A DNA stretch of 64,000 bases from Syncephalastrum monosporum B8922 (lineage: Eukaryota > Mucoromycota > Mucoromycetes > Mucorales > Syncephalastraceae). The notes beneath the pieces are model-generated. The model searched no databases. It was not told the DNA's origin and was given only the letters and a program-made list of their open reading frames with translations. The first letter of the stretch is position 1, and the number at the start of each line of letters is the position of its first letter. Shown here piece after piece: positions 37,691-49,425 of the stretch. The stretch covers positions 62,001 to 126,000 of the forward strand of contig JNEN01000776.1 of assembly GCA_000697355.1 (NCBI GenBank), read 5' to 3'. Both the position numbers and the translations under genes were made by a program.

Positions 37691-39022
37691 ATGGCACTCA
37701 ACGCAAACGTAGCTCGTGTCGTGGGGTTACTGCTGGTGCTGGGGCTGATTCACCAAATATACCCGTTCTTGCCATCTGGATCGCCCACCCTTCCCAATCG
37801 CGTCTTAGATTTCCCCAATCCCTTCAGCCATCTGAATCAAGGCCTCTTGCCTTGGTACAAGCGGCCACACGGCCGTATCGGTGCACCTGCGTTCGACACC
37901 GAGTATTCGTGGACGACCGAACACCTGTCTGACCAGGAGCGTAAAGAACTGCAAGACCGCATGGTCCGCGTGGCAGGCGCCGTCGCCCGCGACCGCTTTG
38001 GTGACGCCTACGAGAACATGATTCCTGGAAGCAGTCTTGCGAATACATCCGTCGCATCGTTTCGCGAGCGTGTCGACTGCTGGACCCAGCGCGGCCGGTG
38101 GGTGCGGCGGCGGACGCCCCTGCTGCCCCACTTTCAGGACCCCCTTTACGGTCGCTGCGACCGTAAGCAAGGCACAGACCGGGATGCGGTCCAATATGCA
38201 TGGACAACCCCTCCCGAGTGCCCTTTGATGCCCATCGATGCCGGTCAATGGTGTGGCGCTGTCGGCGGACGCAAGCTGCTGCTCGTTGGGGATCTCGTCC
38301 ACTATCAGGTCCATGAGCTCTTACTGGATGCCCTGCGTGACGGCCCCACTGTCTGCTACGGTGAGCTCAACTGCAAAGGTCAGTCCATGGACAAAACTGT
38401 CGGTTAATTGGGTGTCTGATGGCTGTTTGCATATTTAGATCACACGTTCTGCACGGATCACACCGATCCGCCTCCCGCGCTCCGCTATTTGCGTAACGAC
38501 GTGCTGGCCACTAATCTCAACATTGACAAGGCACATGGCCACCCCTCTGTGGACATCGTCCAATGGCCCTTCGTGCCGCGCTACCTGCTCGAAGACTACC
38601 ACATCTTCATCCTGAACCGGGCGCCCGTGGTCGAAGACGACAGCACGTTTCTTCGCCAGCTCGCACAAACGATGCATACCCTGCGCCGGATACAGCCGAA
38701 TGCCCTCATCCTGTATCGCTCGACCTCGATTGGCCACCCCTTCTGCGACGAAGCCTCGGGCCCTCTGAATGCACCGCTGACGGACGCTCAGCTGCGGCAA
38801 TTGCCATATGGCTGGAGCGAGCAGACGCGTCGCAATGCCATGGCGCGTGCGGTCGTGGAAGCGGCAGGCGGTGTGTATGTGGATCTGGCGGCCTTGACCG
38901 ACTTGCGACCCGATGGACACGTGGGTGGACAGGATTGCTTGCGTTATTGCATGCCTGGACCTCTCGACGGATGGGCTTCTGTGCTCTATAACGTCATGCT
39001 GTCCCTCGGGAAGAACTCATAA
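37691..39022 (+). CDS. PC-esterase (PMR5/TBL)-like type II membrane protein lacking GDS and DxxH residues
   Basis: Two exons, 37691-38378 and 38439-39022, give 423 residues. The ATG in ACCATGG context is used; an in-frame ATG at 37589 is less likely. An N-terminal signal anchor (VARVVGLLLVLGLIHQIY) suggests a Golgi type II protein. The luminal part has the plant TBL/PMR5 and fungal Cas1-like layout. The block that normally reads VGDS reads LLLVGDLVHYQVHEL (200-202 GDL). The C-terminal block that normally reads DCxHWCLPGPxDxWN reads DCLRYCMPGPLDGWASVLYNV (D395, R398). The nucleophile Ser and the catalytic His are therefore both absent, though fold-supporting Cys and the PGPxD motif remain. It was probably derived from a glycan O-acetyltransferase/esterase. 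It converges on the MCFD2-like gene, 42 bp between stops. Confidence 0.8.
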
Positions 39023-39064
39023 TCTTTTTTTTTTATTTTTCTTTGCTTTCTTCTGCCTTGAGTG

Positions 39065-39608
39065 CTAGTTGCCATGGTATAATTGGCTCGCCATGTATTC
39101 GTCCCAAGAGATCAACCCACTACCCGCATTTGTAAATAAATAAAAGCATGTCCATCATCCTCTTTCTTTGACTTACTCGCCGTTGAGATCGTCCTCTTCC
39201 AAAGTGTGGTCGACCATCTCCGTCACCTCGTCCAACGGCACATAACGGGCCGGATCGTCCTCCTCGCCCTCGTCAAAATCAGTAAACGCATTACGCAGCT
39301 CGTGCCCGTCCAAATGGTTGTCGCCATCAATATCATGCAGCAAAAACAGGTAGTATATAAGCTCGTTCTCGTCTAGCTTTTCAGGAGATTCGCCCGATTT
39401 AAGCATGCTCTTGATGTGTTGTCGGATGTGTCTAAACAGACGCGCGTTCATAAACCAAGTCTATCCCTATTTTTTGTACTGACTCTTTGTTGTCCTTGTC
39501 ATTGCCGTAATTGGAGTCGTGTGGCTGTTCAAACCGGTGTGTGCCTGGACCTGCCAATGCAATGACAGCCAAGCATAAGACTGCGAAGAGAAGGAGAACC
39601 TTTTGCAT
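39065..39608 (-). CDS. MCFD2-like secreted EF-hand protein
   Basis: Three exons, 39608-39484, 39431-39177 and 39119-39065, give 144 residues. A signal peptide (MQKVLLLFAVLCLAVIALA) is followed by a short linker, the conserved DKEHI-like entry (KDNKEHIRQHIKSML), EF-hand 1 (HDIDGDNHLDGHEL) and EF-hand 2 (EDDLNGDGLISWDEYM) completed only by the last exon. This layout matches MCFD2, the Ca2+-binding partner of the ER-Golgi lectin ERGIC-53. Without the last 55-bp exon the protein would end at DLNGE in the middle of the second Ca2+ loop, so the donor GTAAGT at 39176 and acceptor GGGTAG are well supported. Exon 1 uses donor GTCAGT, the only choice that keeps phase. Confidence 0.85.
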
Positions 39609-42399
39609 TGGGGTATAGTAGAAAGAAGAGCAAACGAGAGACGGCGCACTCCACGTAGCCAATAAGGGGCAAGCACGATTCTGTCTGCTGTGGCGGAAAC
39701 CAATTTCACCAGGCAATTTCATGCATGGCTTGCTCGCGAATGCTAACCGCCTTGTTACCGTGATCAGCGGTCACGAAAGCAATGAAACCTACCCTCTATC
39801 TTTATCTTGCCACCGCAGTGTCTCTCATATGTGAAGGGCGTAATATATGCGCAGAGACAAAGTGGTCAGCGAGAATAATCAGTACATAACAAAAAAATAT
39901 GGACAGCCAAGTGCGTAGATCCATTCTTATTAATACATCTTTAACAGTCTTTTCAAGTTGTAAACGCCATTTATAGTGCTATTGGAGACCCATCTTGCTA
40001 TGATATTTACAGGGCTATCAGTATACTACTTTCGTTTTGTTTGACGTACCTGCCATCGTCATTAGCCTAGACCATCAAAAGCATCATATGTGCGTAGCAC
40101 TTGGTATAAATCTACATGATTAGATAGTGATAAGAAAATTGATTCTCGAATACCTTTATTATTACCGAATTGACGCCCAATTGAGAAAACGTATGCGTAT
40201 TACGGAGCACGGCAAGGCAATGTTCAGAGCCATCTACTTTGTACTCCAAGAATGAAACATGGAGTGGATGACTCTAAAAATACTGATTCATGCCTGACTT
40301 GCACGCATTTGTACATTTGTACTTGAAACACCCACAAAACAACGAGCAGGAGAAGAAGGAGGTTCATTACAGTTATAATGGGGAGTATTCCGTCGGACAC
40401 AGCGAGTCCGAAATAGGTTAGGCTATGCGTAAATGTAAAGAGTGTCGCTGTGTCCGGGCTGTGTGCGAGCTGTGTGCGCGCGCTGCACCAGAAATATCCA
40501 TGTTGAGGGTTACCATTCGTGACAGTGGGCCACGCCATGCAGTACACAGCAGGTGTCGGATCTCTTTGTAAACGTAACCAAAGATGAGCAAGTTGAACTT
40601 TTTTTGGGGCTTTGTTTACATCAGGAACCATCGTCGGGATCGCGGCTCGGCTGTCACAATCAAAAGGTGATCGGATGAACATTTATGGTAAGCGTGGTGT
40701 GGTGCCATCGGGTTTCGCGTGCGTGGGCGTGCGCGCCTCTAATACCTTTTTTTTAAATACCGTCCGGCGTTATCGGCTAATATCCCCTTCCGGACATGTC
40801 AGGGGACAAAGAAGGGGGGGGGGGGGGAGACACACAAGTACACCCAGGTCCTGACTGAGATGCGAACTGTCATCTCGCGCACAGAATCTCAGCTCGGCAC
40901 TGTGCCGGTTCAAGTATGCCGTATAGGTGATACACGCGCAGACGTGATCCGGAGCTATCGTGCGTGTTTTTGATTATCTTTTGGGGAATCGAGTGTTCGT
41001 TTTAGTTTTCTAAAAGTGCGAGAGCAAACGTGAAGCCAACAACTCAGTCATACTACATAGCCATCTCCGTCATCCGGGTTTGTTATCCGTGGGCGGTACT
41101 TCTAGAAGTACCTAAGCACATAACGTGGTTTATTCTCATCGTATGGCTCTTTGTTCTTTGCCTTGGTGACATGAATGTGTAATTCAAGGTAAAGAGCAGA
41201 CTTAATATATACTGGCTTCGTACCAAAACTCCTTATATTCAAGATGCATACATACATCCTTCCTTAGCCAGAGTATCCTAAACCATCCCGCATGTCTGCG
41301 AAAGGTTTACACGATTGAACAGGTGCTGCTCTCGTTTGCCTCACTTTTGACGGGAAATTTTCAAAAGAGAAGGCATAGTGGGGCTGACGGTATATAGATC
41401 AGGAAAAGAAGTATTTTGTTTTCACCATGGCAGTTTGCGAATTTACTACAAATATATGAAGAAACACCATGCGTTGTCTATTGATTGCCTGCTGCCACTG
41501 TCTGCCTCAAGGTCAGTGCCTAGGCCATACCTGTTTGACTCGTTTTCAAAGCGACTCTTTTAAAATATATAGTACTCGATATATCTAGAGGCAATCGATC
41601 ACCATAGGTTCCAGTCGTTTTGTAACTTGTTACTTAAACTACGTACGCAGACATGATATATCTGCACGGGTGTATATTACTACATACATCTGTTTTAACT
41701 TAATGAATGGGTTGCCAATAACTTATGTGTGATCTTGAGATAGAGAAGTTTGTATCTTTGCTCACCGCTTTTTGCGAAATAAATGTGAACCCACCCTTGG
41801 AACATTCCTTGCTACTTCTGAGAATACGTCCATGGCCTGAAATGCGCGCTATTCGGTCATAAAGCGCCCCACATCACACTGACATACCGGATCATTGGGT
41901 CACCCTGTCACAGCAATTAGGTCGTCCCGATCACTGTAGAGGAGCATATAGATTCTAATACTGTGGTCTGGTTATTAAGGTTTATATAGAGTGCCATGAC
42001 TTAATGTCGAAAGAAGGTTCCAGCCATCATGGTGGCCCGTTTTAAGGTTTTCTCAGGATTTACAATACCACGCATAAATTACCAACAAATAAGATGTAGA
42101 AGGGGATCCAATAGATGTTATATTATGATAAATGTTTTGATGTTTCCAATAAGATATGAGATGGCAGAGGGGATAAGATATATATATATGTATAAGAGAT
42201 ATTAATACGTTGGAGTGACAGGGGGTATGTTGCGAAAAAAGCTCGCCTACTATCTGTGTGCATATGTACTCAAAAGGAAAAGGAAATTAGAGATATGAGA
42301 CATGAGAACAAACGAAGGAAAGGGGGCATATACAGAGAAGAGAGGTAGGAAAGAGAGGAAGATGAAGATGATGGCATGAGGAGGATGACGGTATGTGTA
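39609..42399. other. Gene-poor 2.8-kb spacer
   Basis: No supported gene. It contains a G14 run at 40814-40827, an AT-rich core, (AT)n at about 42178-42190, and several short open frames without protein character. A tRNA-like GGTTCAAG box near 40907 has no matching tRNA structure around it. Confidence 0.5.
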
Positions 42400-43116
42400 T
42401 TAAGCGGCGACGCCGGCGAGGCCAGAGGGTGGGGGCGGGTTGGCAGCATACTGGCTGTACCAGACAGCAGCTTCGGACCGGCGACAGCTGCGCAACTTGC
42501 GCTCGGATTGAAACGACTTGCGTCTCTTGATGGTAGAAAAGAGTTTGATGACTCGCTTGAGCCACAGCGGGCGGTGCTTTTCATTGGTCTCCTTGAGAGA
42601 GGGTGCTGACGATGCACTCGACGCGGCGGATGTCATGCTCGGGGTCCGTACCAATGCACGACGTGCTTTGTCAAACGATGGCGGCGCGCTCGCATGGCGT
42701 TTGGGCAGCGAGGCGCCAGCAAGGGGACTGCTCGTGCGATAATGTTCGGTGGCGCTGGAGGGCCGGCGCGGCCGGCGCTCGTCCAAAGAAAAGCGCGATG
42801 AGGCATGATATTGCTCCGCGGTAGGAAGGAAAAGCGAGTCATTGTGATAGGGGAAGGGTAATTGCCGCGGCGAAGCCATGACGGTGTCGGTCTCGCTGCC
42901 CGAAAGCGAGTCTTTTCGACGGTAGGTCGGTGTGTGGGGGCGTGGCTGGCAGAGGGGCGAGGGCGGTGGTGTATAGTCGTTGCAGTACCGCATTAACAGG
43001 GAGAAACTGTGATCCTGTTCGACGATACGTGACAGATTCTCCTTTGTCAGTGGCAAGCTCTGCTGTGATGGCATCAGATAGGTGGATGGTGATACGACGT
43101 GCGTGGATCGGTCCAT
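42400..43116 (-). CDS. Hypothetical Ser/Pro/Arg-rich protein
   Basis: A single open frame of 238 residues; not recognised. Composition is coherent: an N-terminal segment LPLTKENLSRIVEQDHSFSLLMRYCND that looks like a conserved helix, a disordered middle with proline-directed Ser/Thr sites (TPPPSPL, RTPSM, RPSSATEH), and a basic C-terminal helix (PLWLKRVIKLFSTIKRRKSF). Third-position GC is higher than in flanking spacers, supporting translation. It could be a phosphorylated regulatory protein with a membrane- or partner-binding basic helix; that is inference. The start is the first ATG of the frame. Confidence 0.6.
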   Translation of the reverse strand: MDRSTHVVSPSTYLMPSQQSLPLTKENLSRIVEQDHSFSLLMRYCNDYTPPPSPLCQPRPHTPTYRRKDSLSGSETDTVMASPRQLPFPYHNDSLFLPTAEQYHASSRFSLDERRPRRPSSATEHYRTSSPLAGASLPKRHASAPPSFDKARRALVRTPSMTSAASSASSAPSLKETNEKHRPLWLKRVIKLFSTIKRRKSFQSERKLRSCRRSEAAVWYSQYAANPPPPSGLAGVAA

Positions 43117-44967
43117 GTATACTATATTAAATATATATATATGTCAAGAGAAATAGAAAAAGAGATAGTTCAGAATGCGATTCAAAGAGAATCCCTTTAT
43201 ATATGGATGGCGAGGTCACTCGGCACTTATTAAGCTTTTCCATGACACAGGCCGTCCCTTGTTTTCGAGTCGATCCAAGTTTGGTGTAACACATGTACTG
43301 AGAGGGGGGGGGAGAAGGGGCGCTTGGACAAGAGAAAAGGAACTGCCCAATTAGTAAAGTCCCATAGCACGCGAAAATTTTGGTCGCACTACGCCCGAGC
43401 TGTGTAAGGGCCGAAAAACGCATGGACCGAGAACCAGAGCGGCCCTTCTCCTTCACAAACAAACCCCAGATGGATTGCGCACGTACAAATGGTGAGGTGA
43501 GAAGTGATCGATCAAACAGAAAATTGACGGAGACATCTATGCACATACTTTACACTATAGCTGCCGATCATGTTGTAAGCTGACCAAAAGCATGGTTACT
43601 ATCAGTCTTGCTGATCACCATGCCAAAGCTTTTGTACACATACCCTCTGGGGCCTTCGTCGAAAAAGGCAAGCCACCGCGTTGTGCTATGGCGTAAGAAA
43701 AAGAACTGAGTGGCCAGTAGCCACCAAAACCCTCAAGATGGAAAGTTTCAGGCCCAAAATAACTAAAACCTTTTTTTTTTTTCACTCTCGATCGCCGGCA
43801 TTGTATGTGTATTGTTTACTGTTCACACATCCGCACATTCAAGAAAAAAAAAAAATAGGTGATCGTGTATATTTTGTTTACAATCGCTCGTGTACTGTAC
43901 TCTAACAGATACACGATAATTCAAATGGAGCATTGCTTGCCCAATAATAACAATAAAAATAATAAAGGATGACCGCAGTCCTGTCTACATTGGCATCCGC
44001 TCGAATTCCCAATTCTCCGTTTTTCTTTTCATGTGCGGGCGGTCCCGCCCTCAATAGCCTCATCCGTCCTCGAATAGCACGGTTGCACAAACTGACATAG
44101 AAAAGCATAGCCCTCAGTGTACGGCTGCACGAAGCGCAACCGCATGGCACCTAATTGCACACGCACGCACACAAACCCACACGTTCACCCACGCTTATGT
44201 AGATCGAATGTCAAAAAAAATTCTACCATGAATGATGTGCACTACATCACCTGGACAAACGGGCACACTGATGTATCCCCATGTGGGTATATTCTTCATA
44301 CATCTACAAAGAAAATTATATTCTTTTCTGAAGGGCGGTGCAACACATTATAAATATGGGCGCGTCCCTCGCCCGTGTAAGGATCGCAAAAAAAAGAAGC
44401 TTCAATTTTGTCCGAGACCCGACTCTGCGAGACATAGGCGCATGCGCCCATCAAGAATGCATTGCTCGTCGCCCACATACATTGATGTGGCCGGCGTTCC
44501 TGACGAGAAATAGAGAGAATGAGCGCGCCCCCGTCCCTGTCCTTCCCCGCGCGACAACTACCCATGCACGCATACACAACAATGCTCAAACTCACTCCCC
44601 CTTTCTCATGCAGGTACCGACCGGGCGCATCTTTGAATTCGGTGGGTGGAAGGTTCGGCTTCCCCCCTTTTGCCTTTTCGATGTGGGTGATCACCTTTCA
44701 CACACAGACGCCCTTGCGCTTCGCTTTTTCTTTCTTTGTCTTGTCCATTACTTGAATTGCGCCAAGATATGAGCGGAGCCATTGTGGTTTATAATACTTA
44801 TCATTTCTCTGGCAATGGGGCCCATTATCCTGGGTTATAAAACCAGATGTGATAGGGCTCATCTATGAACGTGGCCTGGACGGGGCGCTTTTCATTCTAT
44901 TGGCCCAAGCATCCCGTAGATAGGACCATGTATTTTCTCTTTACCACATGCTTAAGGAATTAATTCA

Positions 44968-44968
<1 letters not shown>

Positions 44969-45004
<36 letters not shown>
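44969..45004. repeat. Poly-A tract, 36 bp
   Basis: Uninterrupted A36, followed by a CG-rich segment (GACGCGCACGCG). Confidence 0.95.
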
Positions 45005-45006
<2 letters not shown>

Positions 45007-45435
45007 CGCGCACGCGTGCGGGCCCCTCCCCAGATCATTTGGACTTGCTGGCTTGAAGCTTGCTTGCTGTCAGTGAGGTACAGCTTGGCGCGGGGACCCC
45101 TGACAGAATCTCTCCAGCCTGGTTTCATGTTCTACCTGCTTCCCGCTTTCCTTTTCTTGACATGCCCATTCACTTGCCACCCGACATGAACACCTTTACG
45201 CGGCGACGTAAAAAAAAAAAAGAGAGAATCTCAACGGGGCGGGCTGGACGGTCCAGACTTGTCCGTAAGGAATGAATCGGCCACCATCGGTTACACTGAC
45301 AGCTCTTGTTATGTGTGACAACAAGAGGAAAAAAGCACAAAGAAAGGAAAGGGCGCAAATGGAACGTGTCGTTTCGGCCGGAGAAATAGCGACAAGAGAC
45401 AATTCACCATATGCTGATGGTACGTGCGCGCGTGC

Positions 45436-45463
<28 letters not shown>
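45436..45463. repeat. Poly-A tract, 28 bp
   Basis: Uninterrupted A28 preceded by GTACGTGCGCGCGTGC, i.e. again a GCGCGC-type sequence beside the A run. Confidence 0.95.
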
Positions 45464-45466
<3 letters not shown>

Positions 45467-46507
45467 TATAGGGCGCCACCATTGTTCTCTCTCACATATT
45501 TCCATGCGAGCAAAAACAAAACCGGTTTTTTTGTGGGCCAGCACGTCAAAACGTCCCACACAATCTGTTCATTTCTTCATTTCATTGTACTTGGCCTACT
45601 TATCGCAATGTTTATCTTTATATCATGTAGTTTACATTAGCGTAGTCACGCTTTTGAGAGCAATGGCGCCAAATGAATTTATTCACGCCATACGTCAGTG
45701 CCATTTGTTTGATATCAACGGGATCTTTCCCTCTTTTTTCGCGCCTCTAAAACGGAGCCATCTCTTCCTTTTTTTTTGGGGATTGGGGGAGCGCTTGCGC
45801 GCGTGTATCAAAGACAGAGAGGATTACACGTTGGCTTTCAACAAAAAGAGTCCAGACGAGGGCATTGGCTGAGAGTGGGGGCCGGCCCAGCCCAAAGCCA
45901 AAGATTAGAATTTCAGGGTTCGCAACTTTTGTCGAGGAATAGCGTGCGACCTTCATGTCTGCATTGGTATAGAAAAAGGTGCGATCCTCGATGCTCTATT
46001 CATCCGTTCAGCCCTTTCGCGTAACGTCTTACGCGGACCCGGGAGTCGGTACCAAATTTTATGTGTCGTGTGAGAGAATAAGAGGGCTTGTGCGCACTCT
46101 CACACAGCTCCTGTACACAGTATTCTTTGCCTCGATCTAGAACGCATGGCAACATAGACTTGGCGGGAAACCTTGAAGTGTGGTACGGGACGATCCGGCG
46201 AGGGAGCCGATGCACAAGCGGGCATGTGAATTGTAGAGTGGCACAGTGCGTACGAGAGTCGTCTCATGACGCGGTGCGTGCGCAAACCGAATGCTTGTAT
46301 TAACAGCCGTGAGTCAAAATTGAAGCAGGGATGTCTTTACTGCCCCTGTGTGATGCAATACCTGCTACTATTACAGAGTGTCTTTATTCGTGTATATTGT
46401 GTGTAGGTGTTTCGGACGGGATGAGATATACATAGATAGCAATGCAAAGATAAAACAAATGATGGATGGTGAGCTTTTTTTTTGTGTGTCTGTCTTCTTT
46501 TGGTGGT

Positions 46508-47335
46508 CTAGGTGGTGGTATCCATGTCTGTTTTCGCAGTATCTCCGGACGCATTAGCCTGAGACTTGCGATACAGTGTGGTCTTGATCCGTGCCAGACT
46601 GTTCGCGTCACCGTCCCAACCGCGCAGGATCTTGACCACGTCGGCGTCCGTCAAAATGGGAAGTTCTAACAATAGTTAGTCTCTCTTTCTCTCTTTTTTC
46701 TGTCCCTCTTTCATGCTGTATCTTTTTTAATACCCCAACAAAACCTTAGATAGACTTACCCATGCCAGATTCGTACTCGTTCTCTTCCGAGTGTTTGAGG
46801 CCCTTGAGCATTTCAATCTTGGGGGGCCTTTGGCGGTGCATGGCTTTGCTTGCCTTTTTCTCCAACTCCTCCAATTCGTCATCCGTCCGGTCGATATACC
46901 TAAGATCCAGGGATCGTGAGTCAGCGGGACGAGGCCGGGGAGGGGCCGGTTCTCTGGCTTTTTTTCGTTACATTCGGATCAGTTCGTGGACGTGTTCCTC
47001 GGACGCACAGGGCAGGTCCTCATCGAGCGCGAAACGGAACCACAGCCACCGCTCGACTGAAATAACACATGCAAATGAGTCATGATAAAGAAGCGCTTGG
47101 ATAGGCAAATACCTCGAGGGTTGGAGGAGTGGCGGGCGGCACGGGCCGTGGTCAGCTTGTCTTTGCGCAGGATAGCCCGGTTAAGCTGTTTGGCCTTGCG
47201 CGAGTAGGGATGGGCGGCATCGCGGTTTTTAATGTTCTTTATCGAGATCTTTTTGTTGCCAGGCTATGGACAAAGGTGGATCAGAAAGTGCGCTCGAGAT
47301 CGGGTGTGCGATCGTCTTGAATTTTGGCTTACCAT
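46508..47335 (-). CDS. TMA16: Translation machinery-associated protein 16
   Basis: Five exons, 47335-47333, 47263-47113, 47056-46972, 46899-46760 and 46665-46508, give 178 residues. Motifs agree with Tma16: AHPYSRKAKQLNRAILRKDKL, RWLWFRFALDED, VHELIRMYIDRTDDELEELE, and the C-terminal LTDADVVKILRGWDGDANSLARIK. Tma16 binds pre-60S particles late in nuclear assembly. The first coding exon is the ATG alone: the donor follows it directly and exon 2 begins CCT GGC, giving MPGNKKIS. A shared promoter with RTT106 is likely. Confidence 0.9.
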
Positions 47336-47702
47336 GACCAAAAAACTGAAGGATAAAAAAAAAAAAAGAGCTACAGTGGGGCGGGAGCGGGGCCACGAAG
47401 CCACATGAGAGCGCTTTATCATGCACACATTGACACACGCTTTTGAAGCTGGTTTCTTTGGTAGCGCCACCTAAATAAAGAAATAAATGCGACAACAACG
47501 CAAATACAGAGGAGTCCCCAAAAAGGAGAGTCCTACAAAGGGTTCCGTGTCATAAAGAAATATGTTTTTCATTAAAAGCAGGGCAGGAGGGAAGGGAATA
47601 AAGAAGAGAGCGAGGAGTCGGCGTTTCAAAGGGATGAGTGATATTGCAAAGAAGGGAGACAGCGAGAGCGTGGTATTCTTCTACCAGTAACAACAAAGAA
47701 GC
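47336..47702. promoter_or_regulatory. Divergent promoter, TMA16 / RTT106
   Basis: 367 bp separate the two start codons. It includes an A12 run near 47355 and purine-rich sequence before RTT106. No named element recognised. Confidence 0.5.
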
Positions 47703-49082
47703 ATGAGTGATTGGTCTGTGCAGCGAATCGAGGATCCACAGCTACAAAAGTCGGTTGAGCAGCTGATAAGCAACTACCCGCCCGCACTCGACGTCATTAA
47801 GGATCTGGCTGTGTATTATGAATCCAAAGACGAGCGCGATCCCAAGAAGCGCAAGGTGACGACGGCGGCCCGCGAGTCGCGAGGGACGGCGGTGGCAACC
47901 GTGCCTGATCTCTCCTTTCAATCGCCACGCAAGAAATACAACCTCGTGCTCACCTCGGCACAGATCGCACTGCACAATCCAAAGACAGACGAGACAGAAC
48001 ACACCTTTGCGCTCAGCAACCTGTCGCTCTGTGCGTGCCTGCCCAGCCCGGGCGCCACCAAGGCACACACCTTTGTGCTTTTTTTCGCCCAGAAAGACGC
48101 CGATCCGCTCGTGTTCAACGTGCCGCACAAGGGCGACACGCTCCTCAAACGGCCGTCAGGCGATGCCGTACTCGGCGAGCAGCAGAAGATAGAGGCCCTT
48201 GTGCATCTCTTGCAGACCGAAGCGCGTCTCAACGTCATCACACCCGACCCGCGTGTCTATCGCTCGACGGGCGTCTCTGCCACGACCGGCAAATCCATCG
48301 AAGGCGACAAGTTCTACTGCGACGCGTACCTCAAGGCGAAGGAGGGCTTTCTCTACTTCTTACCGGGCGGCATCCTCTACGGCTTCAAGAAACCGACCCT
48401 TTATTTCCCCTTCTCACAGATTGCCTCCACCTCCTTCTGCAGCATCACCCAGCGCACCTTTGATCTCGCCATCGTCCTCAAGGAAGGCGGCACACCTTTC
48501 GGCCCTGCCTCGGCCGTCGGCTCCGAGATCCAGTTCTCCATGATCGAGCAGTCTGAGTTTGGCGGCATTGAGCAGTGCCTCCAAAACAGCCGCATCAACG
48601 ACCAGAGCATGAGCGAGGAAAACAAGGCACCCGAAACCAGGGCCAAGCAAGAGAACGAGGACAAGGAGGGCCAAGCCAATCTAAATGAGGACGACGACGA
48701 CGAAGAGAACGACGACGATTTCCAGCCGAGCGACCGGGACGAGGATCCGCTCGAATACGATACCGACGCTGATTCAGAAGACGAAGAAGGTGTAGAAGAC
48801 CGACACTCCATGGATGAGGACCCCGAAGAACAACAAGAGCAAAGATCTCCTATGACGGGCGCAGCAGAAGCAGACGAAGAAGGCGAGGATGCGATCGCCG
48901 AAGCGATGGAAGGTGAAGACGAGGCCGAGGAGGAAGAGGATGAGGAACTGGAATCGGAGGACGAAGGCAGCGTATCACTCGGCAGCAGTGAAGGCAGTCA
49001 GACTCCCGCTCATCATCATCAACATCCTTCACCACTACGACCACAAGAGGAGGAAAAGGATGAGCTCGACGATAGCGATTAA
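47703..49082 (+). CDS. RTT106: Histone chaperone Rtt106
   Basis: Intronless, 459 residues. The middle part has tandem PH-like domains with the family motifs KYNLVLTSAQIAL, SIEGDKFYCDAYLKAKEGFLYFLPGGILYGFKKP, LYFPFSQIASTSFCSITQRTFDL, typical of Rtt106/Pob3. The C-terminal ~150 residues are almost entirely Asp/Glu/Ser, the usual histone-binding acidic tail, ending with a His-rich stretch. Rtt106 deposits H3-H4 acetylated at K56 during replication and maintains silent chromatin. A basic KKRK signal lies near residue 50. Confidence 0.93.
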   Translation: MSDWSVQRIEDPQLQKSVEQLISNYPPALDVIKDLAVYYESKDERDPKKRKVTTAARESRGTAVATVPDLSFQSPRKKYNLVLTSAQIALHNPKTDETEHTFALSNLSLCACLPSPGATKAHTFVLFFAQKDADPLVFNVPHKGDTLLKRPSGDAVLGEQQKIEALVHLLQTEARLNVITPDPRVYRSTGVSATTGKSIEGDKFYCDAYLKAKEGFLYFLPGGILYGFKKPTLYFPFSQIASTSFCSITQRTFDLAIVLKEGGTPFGPASAVGSEIQFSMIEQSEFGGIEQCLQNSRINDQSMSEENKAPETRAKQENEDKEGQANLNEDDDDEENDDDFQPSDRDEDPLEYDTDADSEDEEGVEDRHSMDEDPEEQQEQRSPMTGAAEADEEGEDAIAEAMEGEDEAEEEEDEELESEDEGSVSLGSSEGSQTPAHHHQHPSPLRPQEEEKDELDDSD

Positions 49083-49425
49083 TGCGTGCATCACACACTT
49101 CTGTAACCTTGCTTTTTTTTGTTTTGTTTTAGCTTTGCCCCCCTTCACTTCCCTCATCAAAGCCTCACGCACATATACACTCACACACTCACACTCACAC
49201 TCACACGCAGACATACACACAGAGTTTCTCGCATCAGTCATTTTCTCTTTCACTCCCCCCGTCTTGTCATGGAATACCTAAGGGACTGTTGTATTGCTTC
49301 TAGAAAAAGCAGAGAAAAGAAAAAGAAGCTCATCGCTCTACACCACATAGTCATACATGATCACACTATGGACGATACAAAACGCGATATTCAATACATA
49401 CAGTAACAAGATCAGATGAGGGTAT
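49083..49425. other. Convergent 3' spacer with CACTCA repeats
   Basis: Between RTT106 and ARA2 stops. A (CACTCA)n microsatellite lies at about 49170-49207. Confidence 0.6.

Larger units (their letters stand above)
43117..46507. other. 3.4-kb region without a convincing gene
   Basis: Many short overlapping open frames, none with family motifs or intron-consistent extension. Notable contents are two long poly-A tracts (listed separately), an A/T-rich element TGGGTTATAAAACC near 44832, and T-runs. It could contain non-coding transcripts, but nothing specific is visible. Confidence 0.4.

Noticed and set aside
40224..40682. 152-codon minus-strand frame with a hydrophobic stretch (MNLLLLLLVVLWVF)
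   Set aside because: Composition outside the hydrophobic run is random-like and no promoter or intron structure supports it; kept as spacer.
40861..40925. Possible tRNA gene (GGTTCAAG B-box-like sequence near 40907)
   Set aside because: No A-box, acceptor stem or anticodon arm can be drawn around it.
44296..44694. 132-codon minus-strand frame in the gene-poor region
   Set aside because: Low protein character, overlapping frames of equal length on both strands.
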